From: Clostridiaceae bacterium
GTDB lineage: Bacteria > Bacillota > Clostridia > Tissierellales > Sporanaerobacteraceae
Length of the DNA stretch: 64,000 nucleotides
NCBI GenBank assembly: GCA_019391515.1
Contig: JAHXQP010000020.1
Span: forward strand, 1-64,000
Reading direction: 5' to 3'
The notes below the pieces were generated by a model. It was given only the letters and a program-made list of their open reading frames with translations. It made no database searches and had not been told where the DNA came from. The position numbers were made by a program, and so were the translations under genes. Positions 36,985-45,392 of this stretch are shown piece after piece. Numbering within the stretch: position 1 is the stretch's first letter; each line of letters begins with the position of its first letter.

Positions 36985-37134
36985 TTATATGCTATTATCT
37001 TGCGATCTATTATTTCTAATAAGCTTTATTGCTAATGATATTAGTATTGCCCAAAATATAATTTTACTTATGGGCCCAAAAATGGGACTCCAAAAACCTC
37101 CCATTAATCCATATCTGGCTCCATAACAAAACAT
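36985..37134 (-). CDS. small membrane protein, 49 residues
   Basis: On the minus strand an ATG at 37134 follows AGGGAGGG by about seven bases. The reading frame gives MFCYGARYGLMGGFWSPIFG, then one membrane segment (about residues 22-39) and a short basic/polar tail. It resembles small one-segment proteins often found beside metal or envelope-stress loci, but no family is recognised. It is divergent from the secreted His-rich gene at 37286 and shares its control region. Confidence 0.68.
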   Translation of the reverse strand: MFCYGARYGLMGGFWSPIFGPISKIIFWAILISLAIKLIRNNRSQDNSI

Positions 37135-37179
37135 ATATAAACCCTCCCTAAGTACTTTTAGCATAATTATAACCCTAGA

Positions 37180-37218
37180 TTATGAAGCAATTATGAAGAC
37201 AAATTTCTTCATAATTGC
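37180..37218. promoter_or_regulatory. candidate response-regulator operator: TTATGAAG direct and inverted repeats
   Basis: ATTATGAAG occurs twice in direct orientation 11 bases apart (about 37179-37187 and 37190-37198) and once inverted (CTTCATAAT, 37207-37215). The inner and inverted copies make a perfect 12-base inverted repeat GCAATTATGAAG/CTTCATAATTGC with an 8-base spacer. OmpR-family regulators commonly bind direct repeats about 10-11 bases apart. TATAAT boxes for the rightward gene lie just downstream (37221-37240). Confidence 0.6.
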
Positions 37219-37285
37219 TCTATAATTTAATACTATAATAAGATTAAATAAAAATTCAAATATATTATATAGGGAGGAGATAGAA

Positions 37286-37645
37286 TTGAAAAAGACATTA
37301 CTTGTTTTAGGAGTTCTTTTGGTTCTTGCAACAACTTTTGTTTATGCTCAAAGTGAAGGAGATATTAAGCTACTATCAAAGCCAAGTTATACTTATAATG
37401 ATAATATAGAAGAATATCAAAATGATATGAGAGAATGGCATAGAGATAAAATTGAATATAATAGGGATAGAGTTAATGAAAATTTAAAGGAAGGAAGAAT
37501 TACTAAAGAAGAAGCGGAAAAATGGCATGAACACTTCGATTATATGGAAAAATGGCATGATGAAAATGGACTTTACCCAGGCTCATGTCATGGAGGAAGA
37601 AGAGGATATAGAAATGGAATGATGGGAAGATATGAAAACAGGTAG
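37286..37645 (+). CDS. small secreted His-rich protein (CpxP/DUF2680-like layout)
   Basis: 119 residues. A clear signal peptide (KKTLLVLGVLLVLATTFVYA) should be cleaved after about residue 21. The mature part is helical and charged with Trp-His pairs (MREWHRDKIEYNRDR; EKWHEHFDYMEKWHDENG) and ends in a Gly/Arg/Met-rich tail containing CHGGRRGYRNG. The KEGRITKEEAEKW motif recalls DUF2680 (YckD) proteins. It follows AGGGAGGAG and faces the His/Met-kinase two-component system, so an envelope sensor, chaperone or metal binder is plausible. Function unproven. Confidence 0.75.
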   Translation: MKKTLLVLGVLLVLATTFVYAQSEGDIKLLSKPSYTYNDNIEEYQNDMREWHRDKIEYNRDRVNENLKEGRITKEEAEKWHEHFDYMEKWHDENGLYPGSCHGGRRGYRNGMMGRYENR

Positions 37646-37667
37646 ACATTGTCTATCTGTTTTTTTA
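37637..37667 (+). terminator. intrinsic terminator after the secreted His-rich gene
   Basis: ACAGGTAGAC pairs with GTCTATCTGT (within 37638-37660; one G-U pair), then seven T. Confidence 0.88.
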
Positions 37668-37795
37668 TATCTTCATAAATTATATTTAACTTAAATTGCC
37701 AGGGATTTGATACTGGATTGTAACCATTTATATAGGTATAGATACTATAATATTATATATTGAGATATTTAATCAAGAAATGTTGGAGGCATGAA

Positions 37796-38650
37796 ATGAA
37801 AAGGAGAAGAGGAAGAAGGAGAAAACTTAGAGTAGCTAATAAAATAAGGTTTGCTTTTTCATTGACTTTAATTATTGGAGTTATTTTCATTTTAAGTTTT
37901 TCTGTAAAGACAATCTTCAACAAAGAAGATAAAAATAAAGTTGCTCCAAAGGTAGAAAAATCAATTTGTTCTATAAAAGATTCTGAAGTTAAAACAAAAA
38001 GCAAATCAGAAAAAGAAAAAAGTCTTAAAAGTAATGTAAAAGAAGCAGAAGAAACTCCTATATTTAAAGATAAAGAAGTTATTGAAAAGAAAAAAGACAG
38101 TGGAAATAAAAACTATAATTTTAAAGGGATTTTTAAAGATAGTTTATTTATAGGAGATTCAATTACTGATAGTTTATCTGCATATGAAGTATTGGATGAA
38201 AGAAATGTTATTGCTAAACTAGGTCTTACAGCAGTGGGTGCTCAAAAGGAAGTTATTAATATTGGTGAAGGAAACTTTTCAAAGGTATATATATTATTCG
38301 GAATGAATGATATTCTCATGGGTATTAGCGATGAAAAGTTCACACAAAATTATATGGATTTAATACATATAATTCAGAAAAAGCTACCAAATGCTGACAT
38401 ATATGTCCAATCTATTCTTCCTGTTTCACCAAAGGTTCAAAATAAAAAACCTGCATTGAATAATTTAAAAATAAAAGAGTTTAATTCTGCATTAGTTAGA
38501 ATGTGTAAAGATGAAGGAATAAATTATATAAATCTAAGGCCTATATTAAAGGGAAAAGAAAATTTATTTGAACCAGATGGAATACACCTTAAATATGCCT
38601 TTTATAAACAATGGTTAAATTATATTATAAATAATAATTCACAGCAATAA
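37796..38650 (+). CDS. membrane-anchored SGNH/GDSL hydrolase
   Basis: 284 residues from ATG 37796, six bases after GGAGG; an upstream in-frame TTG (37760) is not supported. The N-terminus is very basic (KRRRGRRRK) and is followed by one membrane segment (about 20-40) and a Lys/Glu-rich linker. The catalytic part has the block I motif LFIGDSITDSL, a GMNDI block and the His motif DGIHLKYAFYKQW. SGNH enzymes are esterases or acyltransferases. With the downstream MBOAT and DHHW genes it probably adds or removes acyl groups on a cell-surface polymer. Confidence 0.85.
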   Translation: MKRRRGRRRKLRVANKIRFAFSLTLIIGVIFILSFSVKTIFNKEDKNKVAPKVEKSICSIKDSEVKTKSKSEKEKSLKSNVKEAEETPIFKDKEVIEKKKDSGNKNYNFKGIFKDSLFIGDSITDSLSAYEVLDERNVIAKLGLTAVGAQKEVINIGEGNFSKVYILFGMNDILMGISDEKFTQNYMDLIHIIQKKLPNADIYVQSILPVSPKVQNKKPALNNLKIKEFNSALVRMCKDEGINYINLRPILKGKENLFEPDGIHLKYAFYKQWLNYIINNNSQQ

Positions 38651-38674
38651 GATTAATTAAAGGAGGAATATTAT

Positions 38675-39169
38675 ATGAAGAAATTATTTGGAGGTAGAAC
38701 TAAGAGTATTTTTATTATTGCTATTTTGATATTTTGTATATCAATTATTTCAACAGGTTGTTCTTCTAAGAAAGAAGTAAAAGAAATTTCCATTGATGAT
38801 GTAGTTGGGAAAATTAAAAATGAAGCAGATATGTCTAATTTAAAAGAAGGAGATAGTGATAAGCTTAAAAAACTTTATGATATTAGTGATGATGAAGTCG
38901 AAGAATTTTCATTACATATAGCTATATCAAATATTAAGGCTGATGAGTTATTAATATTAAAGGTTAGAGATGAAAAAGATTTATCTAATATAGAGGATAA
39001 AATCAACAAAAGAATAGAAAATCAGTCTGAAAGTTTTAAAGACTATCTTCCAGATGAATATTATTTAATAGAGAAGCATGTACTAAAGGCAAATAATAAC
39101 TATATACTATTTGCAGTATCAAAAGATGCGGAAAAAATAGAAGGTATATTCAATGATGTATTTAAATAA
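38675..39169 (+). CDS. DUF4358-like lipoprotein
   Basis: 164 residues. Lipoprotein signal with lipobox ISTGCSS (Cys at about 29). The mature part (LKKLYDISDDEVEEFSLHIA, KADELLILKVRDEKDL) matches my recollection of DUF4358, short clostridial lipoproteins found beside MBOAT/DHHW acylation genes. Ribosome binding site AAAGGAGGA. Function unknown; the context suggests an extracytoplasmic accessory of the O-acylation machinery. Confidence 0.78.
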   Translation: MKKLFGGRTKSIFIIAILIFCISIISTGCSSKKEVKEISIDDVVGKIKNEADMSNLKEGDSDKLKKLYDISDDEVEEFSLHIAISNIKADELLILKVRDEKDLSNIEDKINKRIENQSESFKDYLPDEYYLIEKHVLKANNNYILFAVSKDAEKIEGIFNDVFK

Positions 39170-39201
39170 ACAATAAATACTCCTAAGGTGGTGGACAGGG
39201 T

Positions 39202-40608
39202 TTGGTTTTTAGCAGTTTAATATTTATTTTTGTATTTTTACCTTTAGTGTTAGCAGTATATTATATTAGTCCCAGAAAGATAAGAAACCTTGTCTTTTTC
39301 ATAGCTAGTCTAATATTTTATGCTTGGGGAGAGCCGATATATATATCTATTATGCTTTTCTCCACAGTATTTGATTATTTTAATGGATTATTTATAGATA
39401 AGTATAGAGAAAATAAGAAAATTGCAAAATTAGTTTTAGTTAATTCATTAGTTGTAAATTTAGGAATTCTTTGTTTCTTTAAATACTATGGATTCATAGT
39501 TAATAATACAAACAATTTTTTTAATATGAGTATAAAGACCATAGAATTACCTCTTCCCTTGGGAATCTCTTTTTATACATTTCAAACCTTGTCATATACA
39601 ATAGATGTATATTTAGGTAAAGTTAAGCCACAGAAAAATATTATTTCTTTCGGTACTTATGTATCCATGTTTCCTCAGTTAGTGGCAGGGCCAATAGTTA
39701 GATATAGTGATGTAGCTTTAGAGTTAGAAAATAGGCATGAAAGCTTCAAATTGTTTGGGGAAGGGGCAGAATTATTTATTATAGGATTATCTAAGAAAGT
39801 ACTTCTTGCAAACAATATAGGAATACTTTGGGATAGTATAAAAGCTGCCCCTATAAGTGAGCTCTCAGTTATTTCCGCATGGCTTGGAATAATAGCTTTT
39901 ACATTTCAGATATATTTTGATTTCAGTGGGTATTCTGATATGGCTATAGGATTAGGCAAAATGTTTGGATTTAATCTTATGAAAAACTTTGATTATCCCT
40001 ATATCTCTAAAAGTGTAACTGAGTTTTGGAGAAGGTGGCATATTTCTCTTGGTTCTTGGTTTAGGGAATATGTATATATACCTCTTGGTGGCAATAGAGA
40101 TGGGAGAGTAAAACAATATAGAAACTTATTTATAGTATGGTTCCTAACAGGACTTTGGCATGGAGCAAATTGGAACTTCATTTTGTGGGGATTATATTAT
40201 TGTGTATTTTTGATCATAGAAAAAACTTTTTTACAAAAATGGTTAAAAGATAAACCAGTATTTATCAGTCATATATATACTATTTTAGTAATAATAGTAG
40301 GATGGGTATTTTTTGAATTTGAAGATATAGATAAAGGTATAAGTTTTATTAAAACTATGTTCGGATTTGGTAATAGCCTACTTTATGATAGCAAAGCTAT
40401 TTACTATTTATATACCAATGCATTACTATTTATAGTATTAGCCATATGTTCTACACCAATCATTGGTTTAGGAATGAAAAGATTAAAAGATAGCTTAAAA
40501 TTTAGAGGGAATATAATTATACCTATAATATTTATGGTGCTATTATTTATATGTACGGCTTATCTTGTAGATGAAAGTTATAATCCTTTTCTATATTTTA
40601 GGTTTTGA
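39202..40608 (+). CDS. MBOAT-family O-acyltransferase (AlgI/DltB-like)
   Basis: 468 residues from TTG 39202, with ten or so membrane segments. MBOAT hallmarks: FPQLVAGPIVRY, FSGYSDMAIGLGKMFGF, TEFWRRWHISLGSWFREYVY, and the presumed catalytic H320 in TGLWHGANWNFILWG. AlgI-type proteins carry acyl groups across the membrane and act with a periplasmic or extracellular AlgJ/DHHW partner to acylate polysaccharide. The next gene encodes such a partner and follows within 20 bases. Confidence 0.92.
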   Translation: MVFSSLIFIFVFLPLVLAVYYISPRKIRNLVFFIASLIFYAWGEPIYISIMLFSTVFDYFNGLFIDKYRENKKIAKLVLVNSLVVNLGILCFFKYYGFIVNNTNNFFNMSIKTIELPLPLGISFYTFQTLSYTIDVYLGKVKPQKNIISFGTYVSMFPQLVAGPIVRYSDVALELENRHESFKLFGEGAELFIIGLSKKVLLANNIGILWDSIKAAPISELSVISAWLGIIAFTFQIYFDFSGYSDMAIGLGKMFGFNLMKNFDYPYISKSVTEFWRRWHISLGSWFREYVYIPLGGNRDGRVKQYRNLFIVWFLTGLWHGANWNFILWGLYYCVFLIIEKTFLQKWLKDKPVFISHIYTILVIIVGWVFFEFEDIDKGISFIKTMFGFGNSLLYDSKAIYYLYTNALLFIVLAICSTPIIGLGMKRLKDSLKFRGNIIIPIIFMVLLFICTAYLVDESYNPFLYFRF

Positions 40609-40625
40609 TGAAAAGGGGTGTTATT

Positions 40626-41765
40626 TTGAAGGAAGATAATAATTCATATAAATACATTATCGGACTAATGCTATTATGGTACATTGGCATCATAATATTT
40701 AATAATATAATAACTCCAGATAGAGTTTTTTCAGATATGGAAAATAGGAGGCTTGAACAGATTCCTAAATTTTCTTTTGAGAAACTTTCTAAAGGAGAAT
40801 TCACGTCAAACTTCGAAAAATATATTTCAGATCAGTTTCCTTTTAGGGATTTTTTTATAGGAATAAAGTCAAACTGTGAAAGAACTTTAGGCAAAAAAGA
40901 AAACAACGATGTATTTTTAGGAAAAGATGGATACTTAATGGAAAAGTTTAATAAACCAGATGATGAGAATTTAGAAAATAAAATTGCTGCAATTAATTCT
41001 TTTTTTAAAAACAATCCTAATATCAATAAATATTTTGCTTTAGTTCCAAATTCAGTTAAAGTTTTAGAAGATAAACTTCCTGCTTTTGCACCTGTTGATG
41101 ATGAACTTTTTTATATAGATAAGGTTAAGAGTAGTCTTAATAAAGACATCAAAATTATAGATATATATGATGATCTTTCTTCTAGAAAAGATGAATATAT
41201 ATATTATAAAACAGACCATCATTGGACAAGTAAAGGAGCTTTTTATGCCTATAAAAGATTAGGTGAAGGTATGGGATTTCATTCCCATAGGAATGACTAT
41301 TTCGATATAAAAGAGGTTACTGATAGTTTTTATGGTTCACTTTATTCAAAAGGTAGATTTAGAAATATAAAAGGTGATAGCATTGAATTATATATTCCTA
41401 AAAAAAGTGAAAATTGCACTGTAAAATATTATGATGAGAAAAAGATTTCTAATTCACTATATAATATGGACAATCTTAATGAAAAAGATAAGTATACTGT
41501 TTTTCTCAATGGAAACCATTCATTATTGAAGATAAATACCAATATTTCTAATAGTAAAAAATTATTAATTATAAAAGACTCCTATGCTAATAGCTTAGTA
41601 CCTTTTTTAACAGGACATTATAGTGAAATATATATGATAGATTTAAGGTATTTCAATGAGGATTTAAGTAAATTTATTAAAGATAATAATATAGATGATA
41701 TGTTAATTTTATATAATGTTAAAACATTTTTTGAAGATAACTCTATAGAAAAGATTTCATGGTAA
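40626..41765 (+). CDS. DHHW-family (AlgJ-like) surface acyltransferase
   Basis: 380 residues from TTG 40626, placed after AAAAGGGGTG; an ATG at 40608 overlapping the MBOAT stop is the alternative. One N-terminal membrane anchor is followed by an extracellular SGNH-like domain with DHHW itself at about 197-200 (KTDHHWTSKGAF) and the serine motif IIKDSYANSLVPFL near the C-terminus. It should accept the acyl group exported by the MBOAT protein and place it on a polymer. Ends at a strong terminator. Confidence 0.88.
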   Translation: MKEDNNSYKYIIGLMLLWYIGIIIFNNIITPDRVFSDMENRRLEQIPKFSFEKLSKGEFTSNFEKYISDQFPFRDFFIGIKSNCERTLGKKENNDVFLGKDGYLMEKFNKPDDENLENKIAAINSFFKNNPNINKYFALVPNSVKVLEDKLPAFAPVDDELFYIDKVKSSLNKDIKIIDIYDDLSSRKDEYIYYKTDHHWTSKGAFYAYKRLGEGMGFHSHRNDYFDIKEVTDSFYGSLYSKGRFRNIKGDSIELYIPKKSENCTVKYYDEKKISNSLYNMDNLNEKDKYTVFLNGNHSLLKINTNISNSKKLLIIKDSYANSLVPFLTGHYSEIYMIDLRYFNEDLSKFIKDNNIDDMLILYNVKTFFEDNSIEKISW

Positions 41766-41770
41766 AACAA

Positions 41771-41805
41771 AAATGTACTGCAACTTGGTTGCAGTACATT
41801 TTTTA
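41771..41805 (+). terminator. intrinsic terminator of the O-acylation operon
   Basis: AAATGTACTGCAA pairs with TTGCAGTACATTT around CTTGG, followed by T residues. Confidence 0.92.
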
Positions 41806-41864
41806 TGAAATTATAATTTCATAAAATAAGAACAAATGAAGCAATATATTAGCAGGGTGATGAT

Positions 41865-42581
41865 ATGGGGAGCAAAAATTATAGATCATTAATTGTTAAA
41901 ATTTCACTAATAATAATTAGCATATTATATGCATTGTTTATATATATAGATATTTTTGATGGCAAATTTACAATATCCTTAGACAGGATTAAATATATAT
42001 GTATAGTACTATGTTTTTTAATATCTCTTCTTACAGGTAAAGATGCATTAAATAAAAGGGATTTATGTCTGCTCCAACTAGGATTGTTTTTCACTGTTAT
42101 TGCAGATTTCTTTCTTATAATCCTTGTAAATAATGTTTTAGGAGTAGTGTCTTTTTGTTTTACTCAGATATTTTATTCTATTAGATATAGAAGTGGCGAG
42201 TTTAAACTGGTATTGAAAAATTCTATAATTATATTTTTATTGGTATCAATATTTTATTTAACAGTAAATCATTTCATTGCAGATATGGATATTTTAATTG
42301 GTATATCTTTATACTATTCAATATTTTTAATAAGCAATGTTGTGAAGTCAATAAAAATTTGTAAATATAATTTATATCCAAGCCCAAATAAGTACCTGAT
42401 AGCTATAGGAATGGTATTATTCCTTTTATGTGATATAAATGTTGCTCTTCGCAGCATATCAGGAGATATATATTCTCTATGGAATATTGCAGATTTATAT
42501 ACTAATATATTTTCTTCATTAGTTTGGATTTTTTATATTCCGTCCCAAGTACTACTTTCATTAAGTGGATACAGATTTTAA
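41865..42581 (+). CDS. multi-pass membrane protein, possibly YhhN-like
   Basis: 238 residues, at least seven hydrophobic segments, no soluble domain. LQLGLFFTVIADFFLII and AIGMVLFLLCDINVAL resemble the repeated G-x3-F-x2-D motifs of the YhhN/TMEM86 (lysoplasmalogenase-like) family, but the match is from memory and weak. The start follows AGGGTGATG. Downstream spacing to the next gene is 73 bases. No enzymatic role should be assumed. Confidence 0.6.
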   Translation: MGSKNYRSLIVKISLIIISILYALFIYIDIFDGKFTISLDRIKYICIVLCFLISLLTGKDALNKRDLCLLQLGLFFTVIADFFLIILVNNVLGVVSFCFTQIFYSIRYRSGEFKLVLKNSIIIFLLVSIFYLTVNHFIADMDILIGISLYYSIFLISNVVKSIKICKYNLYPSPNKYLIAIGMVLFLLCDINVALRSISGDIYSLWNIADLYTNIFSSLVWIFYIPSQVLLSLSGYRF

Positions 42582-42654
42582 TTTTGTTGGAGATATAAAT
42601 AGAAAGGTTTTTTATAGTTATAGTAGAATATATACAATAATGAGAGGTGAGATT

Positions 42655-43524
42655 ATGATTAGTGTAATAGATACATTTGAAGATTTTAAGACATGTTTTC
42701 AAGATAACTTAGATGCAACCATAAAAGAAAAAATTAAAATATGGGAAGATTGTTATATATCTAATTTTCCTGAACTCGAAAGGAAATGTAAAGAAGATTA
42801 CGAATCTAACGGATATGATTGGAGAAAGGTTGCAGAAAGTATAGTTTTTAATAGAACTAAAAATGATTTCAATAAAATGATACAAGCCCATAACAATATT
42901 TTAAAAATATTAGATAAAATAAATTCAAAAGTAGAATATATATTTAATATAGATGTAGATATGAATATTGTTTTATACTGTGGATTATGTAATAGTGCTG
43001 GCAGTGTCCATAGTTATAATGGCAAGAGAACGATATTCTATGGTATAGATAAGATTGCTGAATTGAATTGGCATACAATAGACAAATTAGAACCTCTTTT
43101 ATCTCATGAATTATGCCACGTACTTCATTTTGAATTAAGGGGTGAAGATGATTTACCTCAAGATATAGAAAAAAATAATTATAATGAAGGAATTTGGTAT
43201 TTATATGAAGAAGGTTTTGCACAATTTTTTCAATATAAACTTTTAGGTAAATCAGTTGATTCTAGAGGTAGTCAATGGCTCCAAAAGTGTAGAGAAAATA
43301 AAGAACAATTAAAAAGTCTATATTTAACAGCATTATATGATAAAGAAAAAGGTACTAAATATTTTTTTGGTGATTGGTTTCAAGTATTAGGAATAAGCGA
43401 TACAGGCTATTATCTTGGTGCAGAATTTATAAATGTTTTGTCTAATAAATATAACATGAAAGACATGGCAAGATTACAGTTTGAAACTATTAGAAAAGAG
43501 TCTATGGAATTTCTAGGGGAATAA
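42655..43524 (+). CDS. HExxH zinc-peptidase-like protein, first of a tandem pair
   Basis: 289 residues from ATG 42655 after GAGAGGTGA; a longer frame from 42565 overlaps the previous gene without a ribosome binding site. No signal peptide. The zinc motif is LSHELCHVLHFEL (about residue 157) with a later YLYEEGFAQFFQY, whose Glu could be the third ligand, as in gluzincins of the DUF2268 type. VLYCGLCNSAGSVHSY precedes it. Substrate unknown. Followed 31 bases later by another HExxH gene and then a methyltransferase, which suggests one operon. Confidence 0.75.
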   Translation: MISVIDTFEDFKTCFQDNLDATIKEKIKIWEDCYISNFPELERKCKEDYESNGYDWRKVAESIVFNRTKNDFNKMIQAHNNILKILDKINSKVEYIFNIDVDMNIVLYCGLCNSAGSVHSYNGKRTIFYGIDKIAELNWHTIDKLEPLLSHELCHVLHFELRGEDDLPQDIEKNNYNEGIWYLYEEGFAQFFQYKLLGKSVDSRGSQWLQKCRENKEQLKSLYLTALYDKEKGTKYFFGDWFQVLGISDTGYYLGAEFINVLSNKYNMKDMARLQFETIRKESMEFLGE

Positions 43525-43555
43525 AGATTATACTAGGAGGTAGGAAGTGTAGGAA

Positions 43556-44584
43556 ATGAAATTTTCAATTCGTTATTCAAGTATAAAAGAGATGTTAAAA
43601 CTTTGTGAAAAGTTAAAGAATGAAACTGTTAAGAAATCAGAAATTGAAAGAATATTAAATCATAAAGATTATCAATTTGAGTTTTTAAGATATAAAGACA
43701 GAATCTCTAAAGAAGAATTTATCTATTATTTTCTAAATATACCTAATCTATTGAAAGATGATATAAAAAATAAAGATTTAAAAATTCATCATAAGTATTA
43801 TAAAGATTTATTAGATAATTTAAATTTTTATGAAGAGAAATCATCTGAGCTTAAAAAATTAACACCGGATTTATTTAAAAAACAGATTTCAATTGCATTG
43901 AAAGGTTTGCCTAATGATACTATTCTCCCAGATTTAAATTTCATTTTCACCATTGGAATAGGTCAAAGTTTTGGATATGTTTATGAAAATGGTATGCATT
44001 TTGATTATTTGCAATTAGCTAAGGAAATGAAATTTGAAGATTTTTGCGCTATTATTTCCCATGAAGTTCATCATGTAGGAACTAATCTTATTTATGAAAA
44101 GATGAACTTAAATTCCATACCATTAGAAGCACTATTTTATCTTTACTTTTCAGGAGAGGGATTAGCAGTTAAGTACTGCAATAATGCAGAAGGCGTTTTA
44201 TCAAAAAGTATTTATTCTGGTCCTAAAAATATAGGATTAGATAATTTCACTTGGAAATATCTTAATAATGATTTTTATAATACAATGAAAGAGTTTAAAA
44301 AGACTATAAGCGATATAAGGAATAATAAGATCAATTCAATCGATGAATTGGAAAAACATATTATGATATACTGGATGAATCCTTATACTGATGATCAAAA
44401 TAAAGGAGATATACCTAAATTAAAGCATTCTAGACTATATAGTTTTGGGAATGATATTTGGGGAATTATACATGATTGTTTTGGAAAAGACATGGTTTAT
44501 AAAATATTAAAAAATCCGATAAAATTCCCTTGTATATTCAATGAGGCCTTGGAACAACTTGGACATGAAGAATTTAAAATCTAA
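43556..44584 (+). CDS. HExxH zinc-peptidase-like protein (DUF5700-like), second of a tandem pair
   Basis: 342 residues, no signal peptide. The zinc motif is IISHEVHHVGTNL (about residue 167), with a later YLYFSGEGLAVKYCNN that can supply the third ligand. This layout fits the putative zinc peptidase family DUF5700. It is distantly like the gene before it in motif spacing, but the rest differs. The ribosome binding site AGGAGG is about 15 bases before the ATG, further than usual. Function unknown. Confidence 0.75.
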   Translation: MKFSIRYSSIKEMLKLCEKLKNETVKKSEIERILNHKDYQFEFLRYKDRISKEEFIYYFLNIPNLLKDDIKNKDLKIHHKYYKDLLDNLNFYEEKSSELKKLTPDLFKKQISIALKGLPNDTILPDLNFIFTIGIGQSFGYVYENGMHFDYLQLAKEMKFEDFCAIISHEVHHVGTNLIYEKMNLNSIPLEALFYLYFSGEGLAVKYCNNAEGVLSKSIYSGPKNIGLDNFTWKYLNNDFYNTMKEFKKTISDIRNNKINSIDELEKHIMIYWMNPYTDDQNKGDIPKLKHSRLYSFGNDIWGIIHDCFGKDMVYKILKNPIKFPCIFNEALEQLGHEEFKI

Positions 44585-44612
44585 TATAAATTAATAAAGG
44601 AGAGTTTAGGAT

Positions 44613-45278
44613 ATGGAAGAATATAATGATACCATGAAATACTGGGATAATATTTTTGGACAAGCTAATATTTATGACCCGAGAAAAGTGATAAAAATAC
44701 AAAAAATAGAAGATGGAATTAGTTGGCTTGTAAAAGATAGCAAATCTATAATTGATTTTGGCTGTGGAAATGGGGCGGTGTTATTGCGAAGTTTATATAA
44801 AGGAATAGATTATGGATATGGTATAGATATTTCAAATAATGCAATAAAAATAGCAAATAAGATTATAAGAGAGCTTAATCTTGAAAATAAGGTTGATTTA
44901 ATTTGTGGCGGAATAGGGAAATTAAACGAAATAGATAATAATTTTTTTGAAAGTGCTATACTATTTAATATTTTAGATAATTTAGAGCCTGAAGATTCTA
45001 TTAATTTAATTAAGCAAATCCATAGAATAGTAAAACCTAATGGCAAGATTTTATTAAAACTTAACCCATATATTACTGCAGAAGAAAGAAAAGAATATAA
45101 TTTCATAGAAATTTCTCAAGAGTTTTATAAAGAAGAATCAGGATTGTACCTATGGAATTTAACTGAGGATAAAGTTCATGAAATAATTAGTCCATATTTT
45201 ATTATTGAAAGATATGAAATAATTGAATTTAAAGAATTTAATACAATAAATCGCATGTATTATTTAAGAAATAAATAA
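44613..45278 (+). CDS. class I SAM-dependent methyltransferase
   Basis: 221 residues. SAM-binding motif I is IIDFGCGNGAVLLRS (about residue 46), followed by GYGIDISNNAIKIA (motif post I) and LFNILDNLEP and KPNGKILLKLNP in motifs II-III, so the Rossmann-like fold is complete. It is 28 bases after the HExxH gene. Substrate unknown; small-molecule or protein methylation are both possible. The downstream MTA/SAH nucleosidase could recycle its product. Confidence 0.88.
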   Translation: MEEYNDTMKYWDNIFGQANIYDPRKVIKIQKIEDGISWLVKDSKSIIDFGCGNGAVLLRSLYKGIDYGYGIDISNNAIKIANKIIRELNLENKVDLICGGIGKLNEIDNNFFESAILFNILDNLEPEDSINLIKQIHRIVKPNGKILLKLNPYITAEERKEYNFIEISQEFYKEESGLYLWNLTEDKVHEIISPYFIIERYEIIEFKEFNTINRMYYLRNK

Positions 45279-45347
45279 AAATATCATATTATACCACAGA
45301 TAGATGCGGATATTAACAAACAATAGTATAATAGAATATATTATCAA

Positions 45348-45375
45348 TAACCTTATATATCATAATATAAGGTTA
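45348..45375 (+). repeat. perfect 11-base inverted repeat in the 5' leader of the serine hydrolase gene
   Basis: TAACCTTATAT (45348-45358) and ATATAAGGTTA (45365-45375), 6-base loop, lying between a TATAAT at 45327-45332 and the ribosome binding site. It has no T run. It may be an operator or a 5' mRNA hairpin. Confidence 0.5.
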
Positions 45376-45392
45376 AAGGAATGGAGGCGAAA

